From Chloroflexota bacterium (GTDB lineage Bacteria > Chloroflexota > Anaerolineae > Anaerolineales > Villigracilaceae): DNA of 64,000 nucleotides. Position 1 is the stretch's first letter, and the number at the start of each line of letters is the position of its first letter. The notes beneath the pieces were generated by a model. That model ran no database searches. It was not told where the DNA came from and saw only the letters and a list, made by a program, of their open reading frames with translations. Positions 14,609 through 22,764 of the stretch are shown here, piece by piece. The DNA is taken from positions 1 to 64,000 of the forward strand of contig JAJYLQ010000013.1 of assembly GCA_021787595.1 (NCBI GenBank), read 5' to 3'. A program made the position numbers and the translations under genes.

Positions 14609-15165
14609 GATTCAACGCGCCAATAATCTCCTCCACCGCCTTCGCGCTTCATCAATCCATAACCGACCAATTCGCGGCGCAATGAAGCTGTATCTTCATG
14701 AAAGCCCGATAGGATTTTATTGACTTGCTTTTCGCTATATCGCTTGCCCGGCTCAAAAGCTTTGACCACATGGCGTAGCACCGCTTCGAGTTTTTTTCTC
14801 TGCGCGGGAATCGTTTTCAGACTTCCATCTTTGCGCGAGTAATCGGTGATGACTTTGCGATCATACGTGTCGAGATCAACATCCTCGATCGCTGTTGTGA
14901 AATCTTCGCGTGAAAGCAGATGGCGCGTCTTTTCTTCGAGCGCTTTTTCTTCGAGACGATAGACGTTGTAATAACTCTCCGTCCGAGCGCTGACGAGGCC
15001 GACCTGTGTCAGCTTGGCGAGATGGTGCGAAACCGTCGAGGGTTTGAGCTTCAGCAGCGCCGCAAGTTCCTCGACGCTGTACGCGCGCCCGGCCAGCAGA
15101 CCGACGATCTTCAAACGATTCGCATCCGCTAAAGCTTTGTAAAAGGAAACCAGTTCATCGCTCAT
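14605..15165 (-). CDS. ArsR-family regulator with DUF2087 domain
   Basis: The 186-residue protein has an ArsR-type winged helix (about 1-85; FYKALADANRLKIVGLLAG, then VEELAALLKLKPSTVSHHLAKL) and a C-terminal DUF2087 region (about 115-186; KRYSEKQVNKILSGFHEDTASLRRELVGYGLMKREG). No ArsR metal-binding cysteines are present, so a non-metal signal is likely. I chose ATG 15165; ATG 15174 is possible. A perfect 32-bp palindrome overlaps its promoter, which strongly suggests autorepression. The stop codon is contributed by a repeat element. Confidence 0.88.
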   Translation of the reverse strand: MSDELVSFYKALADANRLKIVGLLAGRAYSVEELAALLKLKPSTVSHHLAKLTQVGLVSARTESYYNVYRLEEKALEEKTRHLLSREDFTTAIEDVDLDTYDRKVITDYSRKDGSLKTIPAQRKKLEAVLRHVVKAFEPGKRYSEKQVNKILSGFHEDTASLRRELVGYGLMKREGGGGDYWRVES

Positions 15166-15178
15166 ATTCCACATCCGT

Positions 15179-15210
15179 AAATCTAATTCGATAATTATCG
15201 AATTAGATTT
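15179..15210. promoter_or_regulatory. Perfect 32-bp palindromic operator of the ArsR gene
   Basis: The half-site AAATCTAATTCGATAA is followed at once by its exact complement TTATCGAATTAGATTT, 14 bp upstream of the regulator's start codon and overlapping its -10 region. This is the expected place and symmetry for a dimeric winged-helix repressor site. Confidence 0.88.
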
Positions 15211-15234
15211 TAACGGGGAATTCCCGGTTGTCAA
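15207..15234 (-). promoter_or_regulatory. Promoter of the ArsR-DUF2087 gene
   Basis: On the minus strand TTGACA (15234-15229) and TAAAAT (15212-15207) are 16 bp apart. The -10 overlaps the palindromic operator. Confidence 0.72.
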
Positions 15235-15342
15235 GGGTCGTCCATTAAACGGCGGCCGTTTCGGGGTCCAGAACGAGGCGGCGATGAATGAGTTATAATG
15301 CGCTCGTAAGAGCTGGTCCCATTTCGCTATTGGAGGTGTCTT

Positions 15343-16260
15343 GTGGATCTCTCGAAGCATGCGTTCTTTGAGGGAAAAATCGTCCCGCTTGCGGACGCCA
15401 ACATCAACATCGCCACGCACGGCTTCCTGTATGGCACAGCTGTATTTGGCGGCATACGAGGTTATTGGAACGAAGAGAAGAAACGTCTCTTCGTTTTTCG
15501 TCCGTATGACCATTATCACCGCCTGCTGCACTCAGCGCACATGATGGCCATGTCAACCAGTTACGATGAAGAAAGCCTGATCGAGCTGACTTTGGAGGTG
15601 CTGCGCGCGGACAACTATCAGCAGGATGTTTACATGCGCCCGACATTCTATAAATCTGATTTGGGCATTGGCGTGCGCCTGCATGATTTGAAGGATGAGT
15701 TCTGCCTGTTCACGATGCCGTACGAGAAATATGTCAAGAACGATACCAACGCGCATGTGACGATTTCATCCTGGCGGCGGATTGACGACAACATGATCCC
15801 GGCGCGCGGGAAGGTGGCGGGCGCGTACGCCAATTCGGCTTTGATCAAAACCGACGCCAACCGCGCTGGTTTCGACGAAGCCCTGGTGCTGGATCAAAAC
15901 GGCCACATCTCGGAAGGTTCGGCGATGAATGTTTTCATGATCCGCGATGGCGTGGTGATCACGCCGCCGGTGACCGATAATATCCTGGAAGGCATCACAC
16001 GCAAGTCGGCTATCGAATTGCTGCGAAACGAGATGGGGCTTCAGGTGGTCGAACGATCCATTGACCGCACGGAGGTCTCGATTGCCGACGAATTTTTCAT
16101 GACCGGCACCGCCGCGCAAATCATGGCCGTGACCAAAGTGGATCACCGCCCCATCGGGCGCGGCGAGATGGGACCGGTCACCGCCAGGCTGCGTACGCTT
16201 TATGATGACGTATTACGTGCCCGGAATCCGAAATACGCGCATTGGAATGCAGTCGTGTAA
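15343..16260 (+). CDS. ilvE: Branched-chain amino acid aminotransferase
   Basis: A PLP fold-type IV transaminase of 305 residues that interconverts Leu/Ile/Val and their 2-oxo acids with glutamate. Signatures are the N-terminal HGFLYGTAVFGGIRGYW, the PLP lysine in RGKVAGAYANSALIK, and the family stretch EALVLDQNGHISEGSAMNVF with DNILEGITRKS. GGAGGTG lies before GTG 15343. A TATAAT at 15295-15300 is a plausible -10 for a single-gene transcript divergent from the ArsR regulator, but nothing shows that the regulator controls it. It is convergent with the HAS-barrel gene. Confidence 0.94.
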   Translation: MDLSKHAFFEGKIVPLADANINIATHGFLYGTAVFGGIRGYWNEEKKRLFVFRPYDHYHRLLHSAHMMAMSTSYDEESLIELTLEVLRADNYQQDVYMRPTFYKSDLGIGVRLHDLKDEFCLFTMPYEKYVKNDTNAHVTISSWRRIDDNMIPARGKVAGAYANSALIKTDANRAGFDEALVLDQNGHISEGSAMNVFMIRDGVVITPPVTDNILEGITRKSAIELLRNEMGLQVVERSIDRTEVSIADEFFMTGTAAQIMAVTKVDHRPIGRGEMGPVTARLRTLYDDVLRARNPKYAHWNAVV

Positions 16261-16283
16261 AGTTGCCGGCTGCCGCAGCGGCA

Positions 16284-16886
16284 TTAGACAGCCATGTCCC
16301 CCAATGCGCCGAGGACTGACATTAACTGCGGATAATCGTCGCGCAGTAATGTGATCAATTCCTGCGTTGCATCTTCCTTCCACGCCTCGCCGTTTTTTTC
16401 GTGCGCTTTGCCCGCCTGCAGCAGATGCGCGGCCAGCACTTCGCCGATCGGAACATCCTGTGAGCGCAGAATATGACGGAAATATCCGAACCGGCCCGCG
16501 CTGGTGAACCGGACCAAATCCTTGCCATCGCATAAATAAATCACATCCAGGCTCAGAGGCGGACGCGGCGGAAGCAGGTGATGGATTTTTCCGTCCTGCT
16601 CATATCCCACCGCCAGCACGGACATCTCGACCGGCACGATGCGACGCTCGCGGTTATCGCGCATCACTTCCTCGCTGACATTATCCGCGGTGACAAGCTG
16701 GCGCACCAGCCCGTCATCGTCAATGTGAATGTCGTGGATCAATCCATAAACCTGATAGCCGTCGCTCAACGGTGCGCGAACCAATGCGCCAAACGCAGGC
16801 GCATCCAATTGATTCACTCGGCATCCCGCGATGAAACCTGTCGTGCCTGCGCGCAGTAATCGTCCGATTTCGATGGGCTGAGTCAT
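16284..16886 (-). CDS. Stand-alone HAS-barrel protein (HerA N-terminal-like)
   Basis: This 200-residue protein resembles the HAS-barrel found at the N-terminus of HerA-type DNA-translocating ATPases: GRLLRAGTTGFIAGCRV, LDAPAFGALVRAP, VYGLIHDIHIDDDGLVRQL. A conserved C-terminal part follows (LPPRPPLSLDVIYLC, FGYFRHIL). No Walker A or B motif is present, so it cannot be the ATPase itself. It is the last gene of the nurA operon; its start overlaps the stop of the SH3 gene by one base. It may dock NurA or HerA, or replace the HerA barrel. HerA is not in the window. Confidence 0.72.
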   Translation of the reverse strand: MTQPIEIGRLLRAGTTGFIAGCRVNQLDAPAFGALVRAPLSDGYQVYGLIHDIHIDDDGLVRQLVTADNVSEEVMRDNRERRIVPVEMSVLAVGYEQDGKIHHLLPPRPPLSLDVIYLCDGKDLVRFTSAGRFGYFRHILRSQDVPIGEVLAAHLLQAGKAHEKNGEAWKEDATQELITLLRDDYPQLMSVLGALGDMAV

Positions 16887-17254
16887 TATAAATTCTCCTC
16901 CAGCGTTTCAACATTGGCGATTGGAATCCACCCTTGATGACGGGACTGACTGGCAGCCCAATAAAAACCACTTTCCTCTTTGTGAACTGTCAATATGTCG
17001 CCAACGTGGATCGTCAATTCGATGGCACTGTAATCATGGACCATCTTGCATCGGTCTCTCACAATTTTAATATATGAATTGGGAACCCAGCCGCTTTTTC
17101 CCAAACGGTTTGTGCACCAGACCCAACCAGCAATATCCGTTTCCTTGCTCCGGTCCATATCAACTTCATCGCCTGCTTTTACTTGAATTGGATCGGGATA
17201 CGGAGCTTGATAATCCTCGATAACTCGAACGCGAAATTTCGAATCGGCATTCAT
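16886..17254 (-). CDS. Tandem SH3-domain protein
   Basis: The 122 residues form two SH3-like barrels of about 55 residues each. The first is VRVIEDYQAPYPDPIQVKAGDEVDM... ending in GWVPNSYIKI; the second is VHDYSAIELTIHVGDILTV... ending in GWIPIANVETLE. Each has the ALYDY-like start, the acidic RT-loop and the GWxP motif, unusually close to eukaryotic-style SH3. No signal peptide is visible, so it is cytoplasmic. It overlaps nurA by 4 bp (ATGA) and the HAS-barrel gene by 1 bp. It is probably an adaptor linking the two; this role is inferred from position only. Confidence 0.75.
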   Translation of the reverse strand: MNADSKFRVRVIEDYQAPYPDPIQVKAGDEVDMDRSKETDIAGWVWCTNRLGKSGWVPNSYIKIVRDRCKMVHDYSAIELTIHVGDILTVHKEESGFYWAASQSRHQGWIPIANVETLEENL

Positions 17255-18441
17255 GGCTTGTAACTCGTCCTGCCTTGTAGATCCTTTGCCGATTGTTTAT
17301 AAGAACCTTCATCCACTTCTTCGTTTTGGCTGCGGAGTTCTTGCGCCAGCATCTGCTCGATCTGTTGTTTTTCTTCGTGCTTCACAACCGCCGTCTCGTG
17401 CGCGCGGTGAAGCAAATATGGATACGGCTTGCTTCCCATCACGCGGCATTGCTCGACCAGAATTGCGTGGAGCAAATTCAACTTTTCCTGATCGTCCGCG
17501 ACCCATTTTGGGATTTCGACGCGTACCGGCCAGGGATGCCCGTCTGTGCCGACATTGAGATAGAAGAAGTGCAGGGATAAAACGCCTGTGTAATTTTTTT
17601 CTGATCCGGATTGAATGCCGAACACAGCGGAGCGATGCCCCGGCGGCAATAATGGACTTTCCCGTTCGCCGAACAGCCAGCGGTCACTGACGCCGCGCAA
17701 GGGATGAAATTCGCGGAGCTTCTTCATTTGCTCGTTGTTGGCCGAAACGATCTCGAGCAGACGAACAACCAGGTCAGCGGCTGGCTTGTCAACGTAACCC
17801 GCCGTGACCACGCCGCGCGCCTGCAGGCGCGACAGGATCTTCAGGTAACTTCGGATGAAATCATTGTAGATTTTTTCGTCCTCGCCCTTTGCGCCCCATA
17901 ATTCGATGGGGCCGTCGATCAGCGTAAGGACCGGGCTTTTGGCGGTCTTCGATAATTCGTCGAGCTTGGCGCGTTCTTTCAGGTCGCGGCGCAAGGCAAC
18001 CCTGTCGTCCGTGATAAGGCCCGCATTGGTTTCAATATCATCGCCGTAGAGCAGTTCACTTGACACAGAAATCTCAGGCACTTCGCCTGAATTGAGCTTC
18101 ATTATGATTGCGCCGACGTTGATGAGGCAAAACTGAACGGTTGCATGGCGATCAAGGTTGATCTGCGAACCGTCAGCGGCGATAAGAGTCGCATCCTTGA
18201 CGGAGGCCGCCGGCGGGCGGGATGAAACGAGCGGCTCGCTGACCGGCAGCGCGCAGCGGATATTCGCATCAACCGTTTTGGCGGAATCCACTTTCGAACG
18301 CAGGAAGTCCAACTCAGACGCGTAGCTTTGGAGCAGATCGCGCGCCCTCCCTCTTCGTTCTTCGATCGTCTTTCTTCTCTCGCTCGCGTCTGCGCCAATC
18401 TCTTTTATTTTGGCGTGGATTTGCTGATAATCAATAGGCAT
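17251..18441 (-). CDS. nurA: NurA-domain nuclease
   Basis: NurA is a 5'-to-3' nuclease that in archaea works with HerA in DNA end resection. The 396-residue protein has an N-terminal helical segment (1-60), the first metal site LIAADGSQINLDRH near residue 90, a second acidic motif LTLIDGPIELWG near 175, the RGVVTAGYVDKPAADLVVRL block, and a C-terminal segment with LHRAHETAVVKHEEK. The conserved Asp residues are intact. It is first in an operon with the tandem SH3 and HAS-barrel genes, all overlapping. The start is ATG 18441. Confidence 0.85.
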   Translation of the reverse strand: MPIDYQQIHAKIKEIGADASERRKTIEERRGRARDLLQSYASELDFLRSKVDSAKTVDANIRCALPVSEPLVSSRPPAASVKDATLIAADGSQINLDRHATVQFCLINVGAIIMKLNSGEVPEISVSSELLYGDDIETNAGLITDDRVALRRDLKERAKLDELSKTAKSPVLTLIDGPIELWGAKGEDEKIYNDFIRSYLKILSRLQARGVVTAGYVDKPAADLVVRLLEIVSANNEQMKKLREFHPLRGVSDRWLFGERESPLLPPGHRSAVFGIQSGSEKNYTGVLSLHFFYLNVGTDGHPWPVRVEIPKWVADDQEKLNLLHAILVEQCRVMGSKPYPYLLHRAHETAVVKHEEKQQIEQMLAQELRSQNEEVDEGSYKQSAKDLQGRTSYKP

Positions 18442-18764
18442 GAGCGTACGTGTTTGCCGTGCGAAAGTGCGGCGCGGAATTCATTCCGCAGCCAAAGGCG
18501 ATATGAATATCGCGCTGCAAAATCTTCGCGGTGGATATGATTTTCGCGGAGTAATACTGCAATTTGTAGGGGGCCGAGAGCCTGGAAAAAAACAGGCTGA
18601 ACGACTCTTGTCAAAGGAGTGATGAGAATTGCGCACATTTCGAGTGTGAGCAAGTGCCGGATCAAGAACAGCCTGTTGAGCGTTTGCAGGAGTTGGGTAC
18701 TCAATTGCAGGCGGAGGCGGAAGAATTGAAGCGGTCCGGGAAGCGGCGGGCAGCGGGTAGAGCC
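18442..18764. other. Spacer upstream of nurA, no confident gene
   Basis: This 323-bp stretch lies between nurA and the terminator of a small convergent gene and should contain the nurA promoter, though I see no clear -35/-10. On the plus strand one frame reads without stop through PVERLQELGTQLQAEAEEL, a protein-like heptad pattern, and AAAGGAG occurs at 18614. There is no matching start codon, so it may be the remnant of a small gene. Confidence 0.4.
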
Positions 18765-18797
18765 ACGAAAACCCAGCGCGAGACGCTGGGTTTTCGT
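18765..18797. terminator. Bidirectional terminator
   Basis: A 14-bp perfect stem, ACGAAAACCCAGCG / CGCTGGGTTTTCGT, closes a 5-base loop, with A-rich and T-rich flanks so it can work in both directions. It terminates the small gene at 18820. Confidence 0.88.
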
Positions 18798-18819
18798 AGA
18801 TCAATGTGAAGCCTTGGGA

Positions 18820-19014
18820 TTATACTTTCTTGAGAACCGGAAGGCCTGTCTTCATTTCGATAACAGTATAGCCCGTTGGCACAGATTCCAGTACGCCTTC
18901 CTTGATCTCCTTCGAGAAGAAGAACAGGACACGCTCTTTTCCACTTGCCGCTTGTTGTCTTTTGGTATGCAAGTAGTACGTTGTACCTTTCGAATTGGTA
19001 AATGCGTAAGCCAT
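18820..19014 (-). CDS. Conserved small protein of unknown function (64 aa)
   Basis: The product begins MAYAFTNSKGTTYYLHTKR and ends TGYTVIEMKTGLPVLKKV. Proteins with this MAYxFTNSKG start and a GLPVLKK end are, as far as I recall, common short hypothetical proteins in Anaerolineae; no function is known. It is probably a compact beta-rich domain. The start ATG 19014 has GAAAGGAG upstream. It is followed by a strong terminator, so it is monocistronic. Confidence 0.75.
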   Translation of the reverse strand: MAYAFTNSKGTTYYLHTKRQQAASGKERVLFFFSKEIKEGVLESVPTGYTVIEMKTGLPVLKKV

Positions 19015-19090
19015 TTACTCTCCTTTCTGAATTTGGACAATAAAAGTGTAGCACAGATTTTCTATTGCTGTCAACGAGGAAATTTCCAGT

Positions 19091-19936
19091 ATGACTAGAC
19101 AAATAATGCTCTCGACCACCCTTCACGAATTGCGCTCAGCCCGCCTCCTACTGGACGGGACGGTGGGCTTGGTGCCTACGATGGGCTTTCTCCACGCCGG
19201 ACACATTTCCCTCGTCCGACGGGCGCGGGAGGAATGCCAGAATGTTATCGTCAGTATCTTCGTCAACCCGACGCAGTTCGGGCCAAACGAAGATTTGTCC
19301 AAATATCCGCGCGACCTCGACCGGGATTTGCACCTGCTCGAAGAGGCCGGCGCGGACCTGGTCTGGACGCCCACGCCCGAGGTGGTGTACCCGCCCGGAT
19401 TCCAGACGTGGGTCGAAGTCCAGGAAATGACGCGCCCGCTCGAAGGCGCACAGCGGCCCGGCCACTTTCGCGGCGTCACGACCGTCGTGGCGAAGCTGTT
19501 CAACGCCGTCCAGCCGACGAAAGCGTATTTCGGCCAGAAGGACGCGCAGCAGACGGCGGTCATCCAGCGAATGGTCAGGGATTTGAATTTTCCGATTGAG
19601 ATCGTGGTCTGTCCCATCGTGCGCGAACCGGACGGACTCGCCATGTCGAGCCGCAACGTGTATTTGGATACCGAACAGCGCAAGGTTGCGACGGTGCTGT
19701 ATCGCGCCTTGAGCGCGGCAAAAGAGGAATTCGAAAAAGGCGGGCGCGATGCGGAAAAGTTGAGACGAACGATGCAAGAAGTGATCGCGCGGGAGCCGCT
19801 GGCGCAAATGCAATATGTTTCCTGCGCTGACTACGATACGCTGCGGGAATTGGATAAGGTGACCGGCAAGACTTTGCTTTCGATGGCGGTGTTCATCGGC
19901 AAGACACGATTGATTGATAATTTTGTGCTGGAGTGA
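19091..19936 (+). CDS. panC: Pantothenate synthetase
   Basis: It ligates pantoate and beta-alanine with ATP to form pantothenate, the precursor of coenzyme A. The 281 residues are typical. Signatures are VPTMGFLHAGHISLVRRA (the HIGH-like nucleotide motif HAGH), VSIFVNPTQFGPNEDLSKYPR, TTVVAKLFNAVQPTKAYFGQKDAQQ and the KMSKS-like MSSRNVYL. GAGGAAA lies before ATG 19091. No other pantothenate gene is nearby. The stop is followed within 4 bp by repeat elements. Confidence 0.97.
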   Translation: MTRQIMLSTTLHELRSARLLLDGTVGLVPTMGFLHAGHISLVRRAREECQNVIVSIFVNPTQFGPNEDLSKYPRDLDRDLHLLEEAGADLVWTPTPEVVYPPGFQTWVEVQEMTRPLEGAQRPGHFRGVTTVVAKLFNAVQPTKAYFGQKDAQQTAVIQRMVRDLNFPIEIVVCPIVREPDGLAMSSRNVYLDTEQRKVATVLYRALSAAKEEFEKGGRDAEKLRRTMQEVIAREPLAQMQYVSCADYDTLRELDKVTGKTLLSMAVFIGKTRLIDNFVLE

Positions 19937-19939
19937 ATT

Positions 19940-19982
19940 GTAGGGGCGACTGGAGTAGGGGCGACTGGCCAGTCGCCCCTAC
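19940..19982. repeat. GTAGGGGC family repeat, perfect 28-bp palindrome plus half copy
   Basis: GTAGGGGCGACTGG occurs at 19940-19953 and again at 19955-19968, the second directly followed by its complement CCAGTCGCCCCTAC. It lies between panC and the TIR gene. The flank ACATTATGTTTTATAAT resembles flanks of the copies at 54521 and 54952, and its TATAAT may serve as the -10 of the TIR gene. Confidence 0.85.
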
Positions 19983-20013
19983 ATTATGTTTTATAATCCA
20001 TTCATCTTATTTC

Positions 20014-21444
20014 ATGGGGCTTCACGTGCCTGATTCATCGAACCGGCCTTTGCGCGTTTTCCTGTGCCATTCCTCCAACGACAAGCCGCTGGTGCGCGAG
20101 CTGTATCAAAAACTGCGCGCCGAAACCTGGATTCAGCCCTGGCTGGATGAAGAGGAACTTTATCCCGGCCAGGATTGGAATTTGGAAATCGAAAAAGCCG
20201 TCGAAGCATCGGATGCAATCATTGTTTGTCTTTCCAATAATTCTATCACGAAAGAAGGATATGTTCAGCGCGAACTGCGAATCGTGTTGGATTATGCCGA
20301 TTACAAACCGGAAGGCACACTTTATATCATTCCCGTGCGCCTGGAAGAATGTGAGCCGCCGCGCCGTTTGCGCGCTTGGCAATATGCAGATTATTTCCCT
20401 GACACGCAACGCGAACGTGCTTTTGAAAGATTGCTGGTTAGTTTAAAAAGGCGTGCTGATTCGCTCGGCTTGAAAAACGAAGCATTCGTTCTGAATAAAG
20501 TCGAAGAACCTGCTGAAAAACTTGTTGAAGAAAAGAAGCCAGCGACAGAAAAAAGAACAATAAGCATTGGCGGTAACGTTATCAATTCAAATATTATTGC
20601 AGGTGATGGAAATTCTATTGGAAATGTCCAGAAATCCCAACTCATACAAATAAAAGCTTCACAACTAGAGACAAATTCAAACAAGCTTGCTCTCTCCAAT
20701 GGTATGGAATTCATGCGCGTGCCCGCTAGTAAGTTCTTAATGGGAAGCACAAAAGAAAACAAACTGGCTTTTGATGATGAACGCCCTCAATATACAGTGG
20801 ACATTCCTTACGATTACTGGATGGCGCGCTTTCCCGTTACGAACGAGCAATACAACGCCTTTGTAAAGGCCAAAGGATCGAAACATCCTGTCAATGACTG
20901 GGCAAAGAAGAAAGATCATCCTGTTACTTACATCAGATGGGATGATGCCATGTCGCATTGCAGATGGCTGAATGATTTGCTCAAAGGCGACTTGTCTTCC
21001 GGCCTGGTCTTGCGCCTGCCCACCGAAGCGGAATGGGAAAAAGCCGCGCGCGGCTCCCCTCTCCTTTTAGGAGAGGGACAGGGTGAGGTCAATGAATGGC
21101 CGTGGAGAAATAAATTCGATAAGAATAAATGCAATTCAAGCGACGGTGGGAAGGGAACGACCACGCCCGTTGGCTTATATTCGCCGCAAGGCGACTCGCC
21201 CTACCTTTGCGCTGATATGGTTGGTAATGTGTGGGAATGGACGCACAGTTTGTTCAAGCCATATCCATATAAAGCCGATGACGGGCGTGAAGATGAAAAA
21301 ACTTCTGATTTCCGTGTGCTGCGCGGCGGTTCCTTCAGCAGCGATCTCAGGTTCGTCCGCTGTGCTTCCCGCCTCGACAGCCTCCTCTATAACTTCGGCG
21401 GCGGAATCGGTTTTCGTGTGGTGGCGGCTCCGCGATTATCATAA
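20014..21444 (+). CDS. TIR domain fused to a formylglycine-generating-enzyme-like (SUMF1) domain
   Basis: The 476-residue protein starts with a TIR_2 domain (about 11-140: LRVFLCHSSNDKPLVREL, WLDEEELYPGQDWN, IIVCLSNNS). A linker contains SIGGNVINSNIIAGDGNSIG, a repeat-like motif often seen in bacterial signalling fusions. The C-terminal FGE/SUMF1 domain (about 225-475) includes MEFMRVPASKFLMGS, ARFPVTNEQYNAFV, LRLPTEAEWEKAARG, MVGNVWEWT and VLRGGSF. The pocket glutamate expected for TIR NADases could be in the EEEL region. An in-frame CCCTCTCC / GGAGAGGG repeat (21056-21088) replaces part of a loop. The start is ATG 20014, close to a TATAAT. Defence or stress signalling is plausible. Confidence 0.85.
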   Translation: MGLHVPDSSNRPLRVFLCHSSNDKPLVRELYQKLRAETWIQPWLDEEELYPGQDWNLEIEKAVEASDAIIVCLSNNSITKEGYVQRELRIVLDYADYKPEGTLYIIPVRLEECEPPRRLRAWQYADYFPDTQRERAFERLLVSLKRRADSLGLKNEAFVLNKVEEPAEKLVEEKKPATEKRTISIGGNVINSNIIAGDGNSIGNVQKSQLIQIKASQLETNSNKLALSNGMEFMRVPASKFLMGSTKENKLAFDDERPQYTVDIPYDYWMARFPVTNEQYNAFVKAKGSKHPVNDWAKKKDHPVTYIRWDDAMSHCRWLNDLLKGDLSSGLVLRLPTEAEWEKAARGSPLLLGEGQGEVNEWPWRNKFDKNKCNSSDGGKGTTTPVGLYSPQGDSPYLCADMVGNVWEWTHSLFKPYPYKADDGREDEKTSDFRVLRGGSFSSDLRFVRCASRLDSLLYNFGGGIGFRVVAAPRLS

Positions 21445-21497
21445 TCAAACAAACAGCGACGTGTTGAACGCGTCGCTTTCGATTTATTCCAAAACCT

Positions 21498-22748
21498 TCA
21501 CGGTCCCCAGCGCATGTTTTCAGCAAAAGAAGTCAGCACCACATTCGGACGCGCATCTGGATAAACGACTTCCGCTTCGCCGCCTTCATAAACATCCTGG
21601 ACCGGCGCAAAAGCCACAACGGCAAAGCTGGCATCCGGCGCCCACAAAACTTCGTTGATGTTTTGGAAAAGATCAGGCTTGAGTTGTGTGCGGCCTGTTA
21701 CGCCATCCGACTCGGATTTGACCATATACAACGGCGTGTGTGCAGACGTTGGAATCTGCGTCAAATTATTGAAGAAGAAATAGAGTTTTCCATCCGGGCC
21801 GACCAGCGGGGCGTCGGCGAAGTTATAGGTTCCGTCCGGCGCGCTGCCCGGCAGGAGAACGCTGACCGTTCCGTTCGAGGCGTTCGCGTACAACAATCCC
21901 GAGTCGATCATGCCGGTCGTGGGACTGGCCGCGTACACGCCGCCGCTGTCGGGCGTCCACGAAGCGTGGCAGCAGAACATGCCTCCGTCCGGACGATTGA
22001 GTTTCATCATCGTTTGGTTGGCAAGGAAATAAATGCCCATCGTCCCGTTTTCGGAATAACTGATGTTGATCAGTAATTTGCCGCCATCGGGCGAATACCT
22101 GACCGGTGAATAAACTGCCCTCACCTGCAAAAAGCCTGCCGAAGTGTCGAAATCATTCTTTAAGACTTGAGCAATCGCGCCGCCATCCAATGTATAAAAA
22201 TTCAAGCCGTCTTCCGCGTATGCAATTGTCTTTCCATCCGGCGACCAAACCGGCGAGCCAACCGTATTGCTCAAACGATTGTTCTCGTTGATCGCGCCGC
22301 CATCTACCAGCATCTTGCGGCCTGCGCCGTTGACATCCACGAGAAACAATTGATTGTTCGAGACGTACGCAACACTTCCGTCTTTGGGCGAAATATCGTA
22401 CGAATCAACATTGGCCGGTTCAAATGTGATTTGCGTGATCGTCTTTCCATCGCGTTCGATGCGGAAGATTTGCACGAGTCCGTTTTTGTCATTGTTCAGG
22501 AAATATAACGAGTGCGGTAATAAGTCAGATGTCGTCGTCGGCGCGGAGGTTGGGGAAGCCAATTGCGTCGGGATGGGTGTCGCGGCAGGAGGGATCGTCG
22601 GCGTCGCGAGAGCGGATAAAGCCTGCATGGTTCGCGCCGCGAGGGTCGCTGCCGGAATGGTTGCCGGTGCCGCTAAATTGGGCAGCGCACAAGCCAGAAT
22701 CGCTGCAGTAGTCAAAAGGAAAGCGCTGGTGACTCGCATTCGCCTCAT
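21498..22748 (-). CDS. PD40 beta-propeller lipoprotein
   Basis: The 416-residue product has a lipoprotein-like signal (LLTTAAILAC, Cys about residue 20; the -2 Leu is not ideal), a long Ala/Pro/Thr-rich linker to about residue 75, and a TolB-like propeller with repeats such as DISPKDGSVAYVS, VWSPDGKTIAYAE, RYSPDGGKLLIN and SWTPDSGGVYAAS. It is therefore exported and anchored outside. Such propellers bind proteins or glycans; the partner is unknown. It is the last gene of a minus-strand group and is separated from the preceding PII-like gene by a repeat-filled spacer. Confidence 0.75.
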   Translation of the reverse strand: MRRMRVTSAFLLTTAAILACALPNLAAPATIPAATLAARTMQALSALATPTIPPAATPIPTQLASPTSAPTTTSDLLPHSLYFLNNDKNGLVQIFRIERDGKTITQITFEPANVDSYDISPKDGSVAYVSNNQLFLVDVNGAGRKMLVDGGAINENNRLSNTVGSPVWSPDGKTIAYAEDGLNFYTLDGGAIAQVLKNDFDTSAGFLQVRAVYSPVRYSPDGGKLLINISYSENGTMGIYFLANQTMMKLNRPDGGMFCCHASWTPDSGGVYAASPTTGMIDSGLLYANASNGTVSVLLPGSAPDGTYNFADAPLVGPDGKLYFFFNNLTQIPTSAHTPLYMVKSESDGVTGRTQLKPDLFQNINEVLWAPDASFAVVAFAPVQDVYEGGEAEVVYPDARPNVVLTSFAENMRWGP

Positions 22749-22764
22749 TGAGTTTCTCCTGATC

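Noticed and set aside
18440-18622. 60-codon plus-strand frame upstream of nurA
   Set aside because: No family, no good ribosome site, and it starts inside the nurA start codon region; kept only as a note on the spacer.
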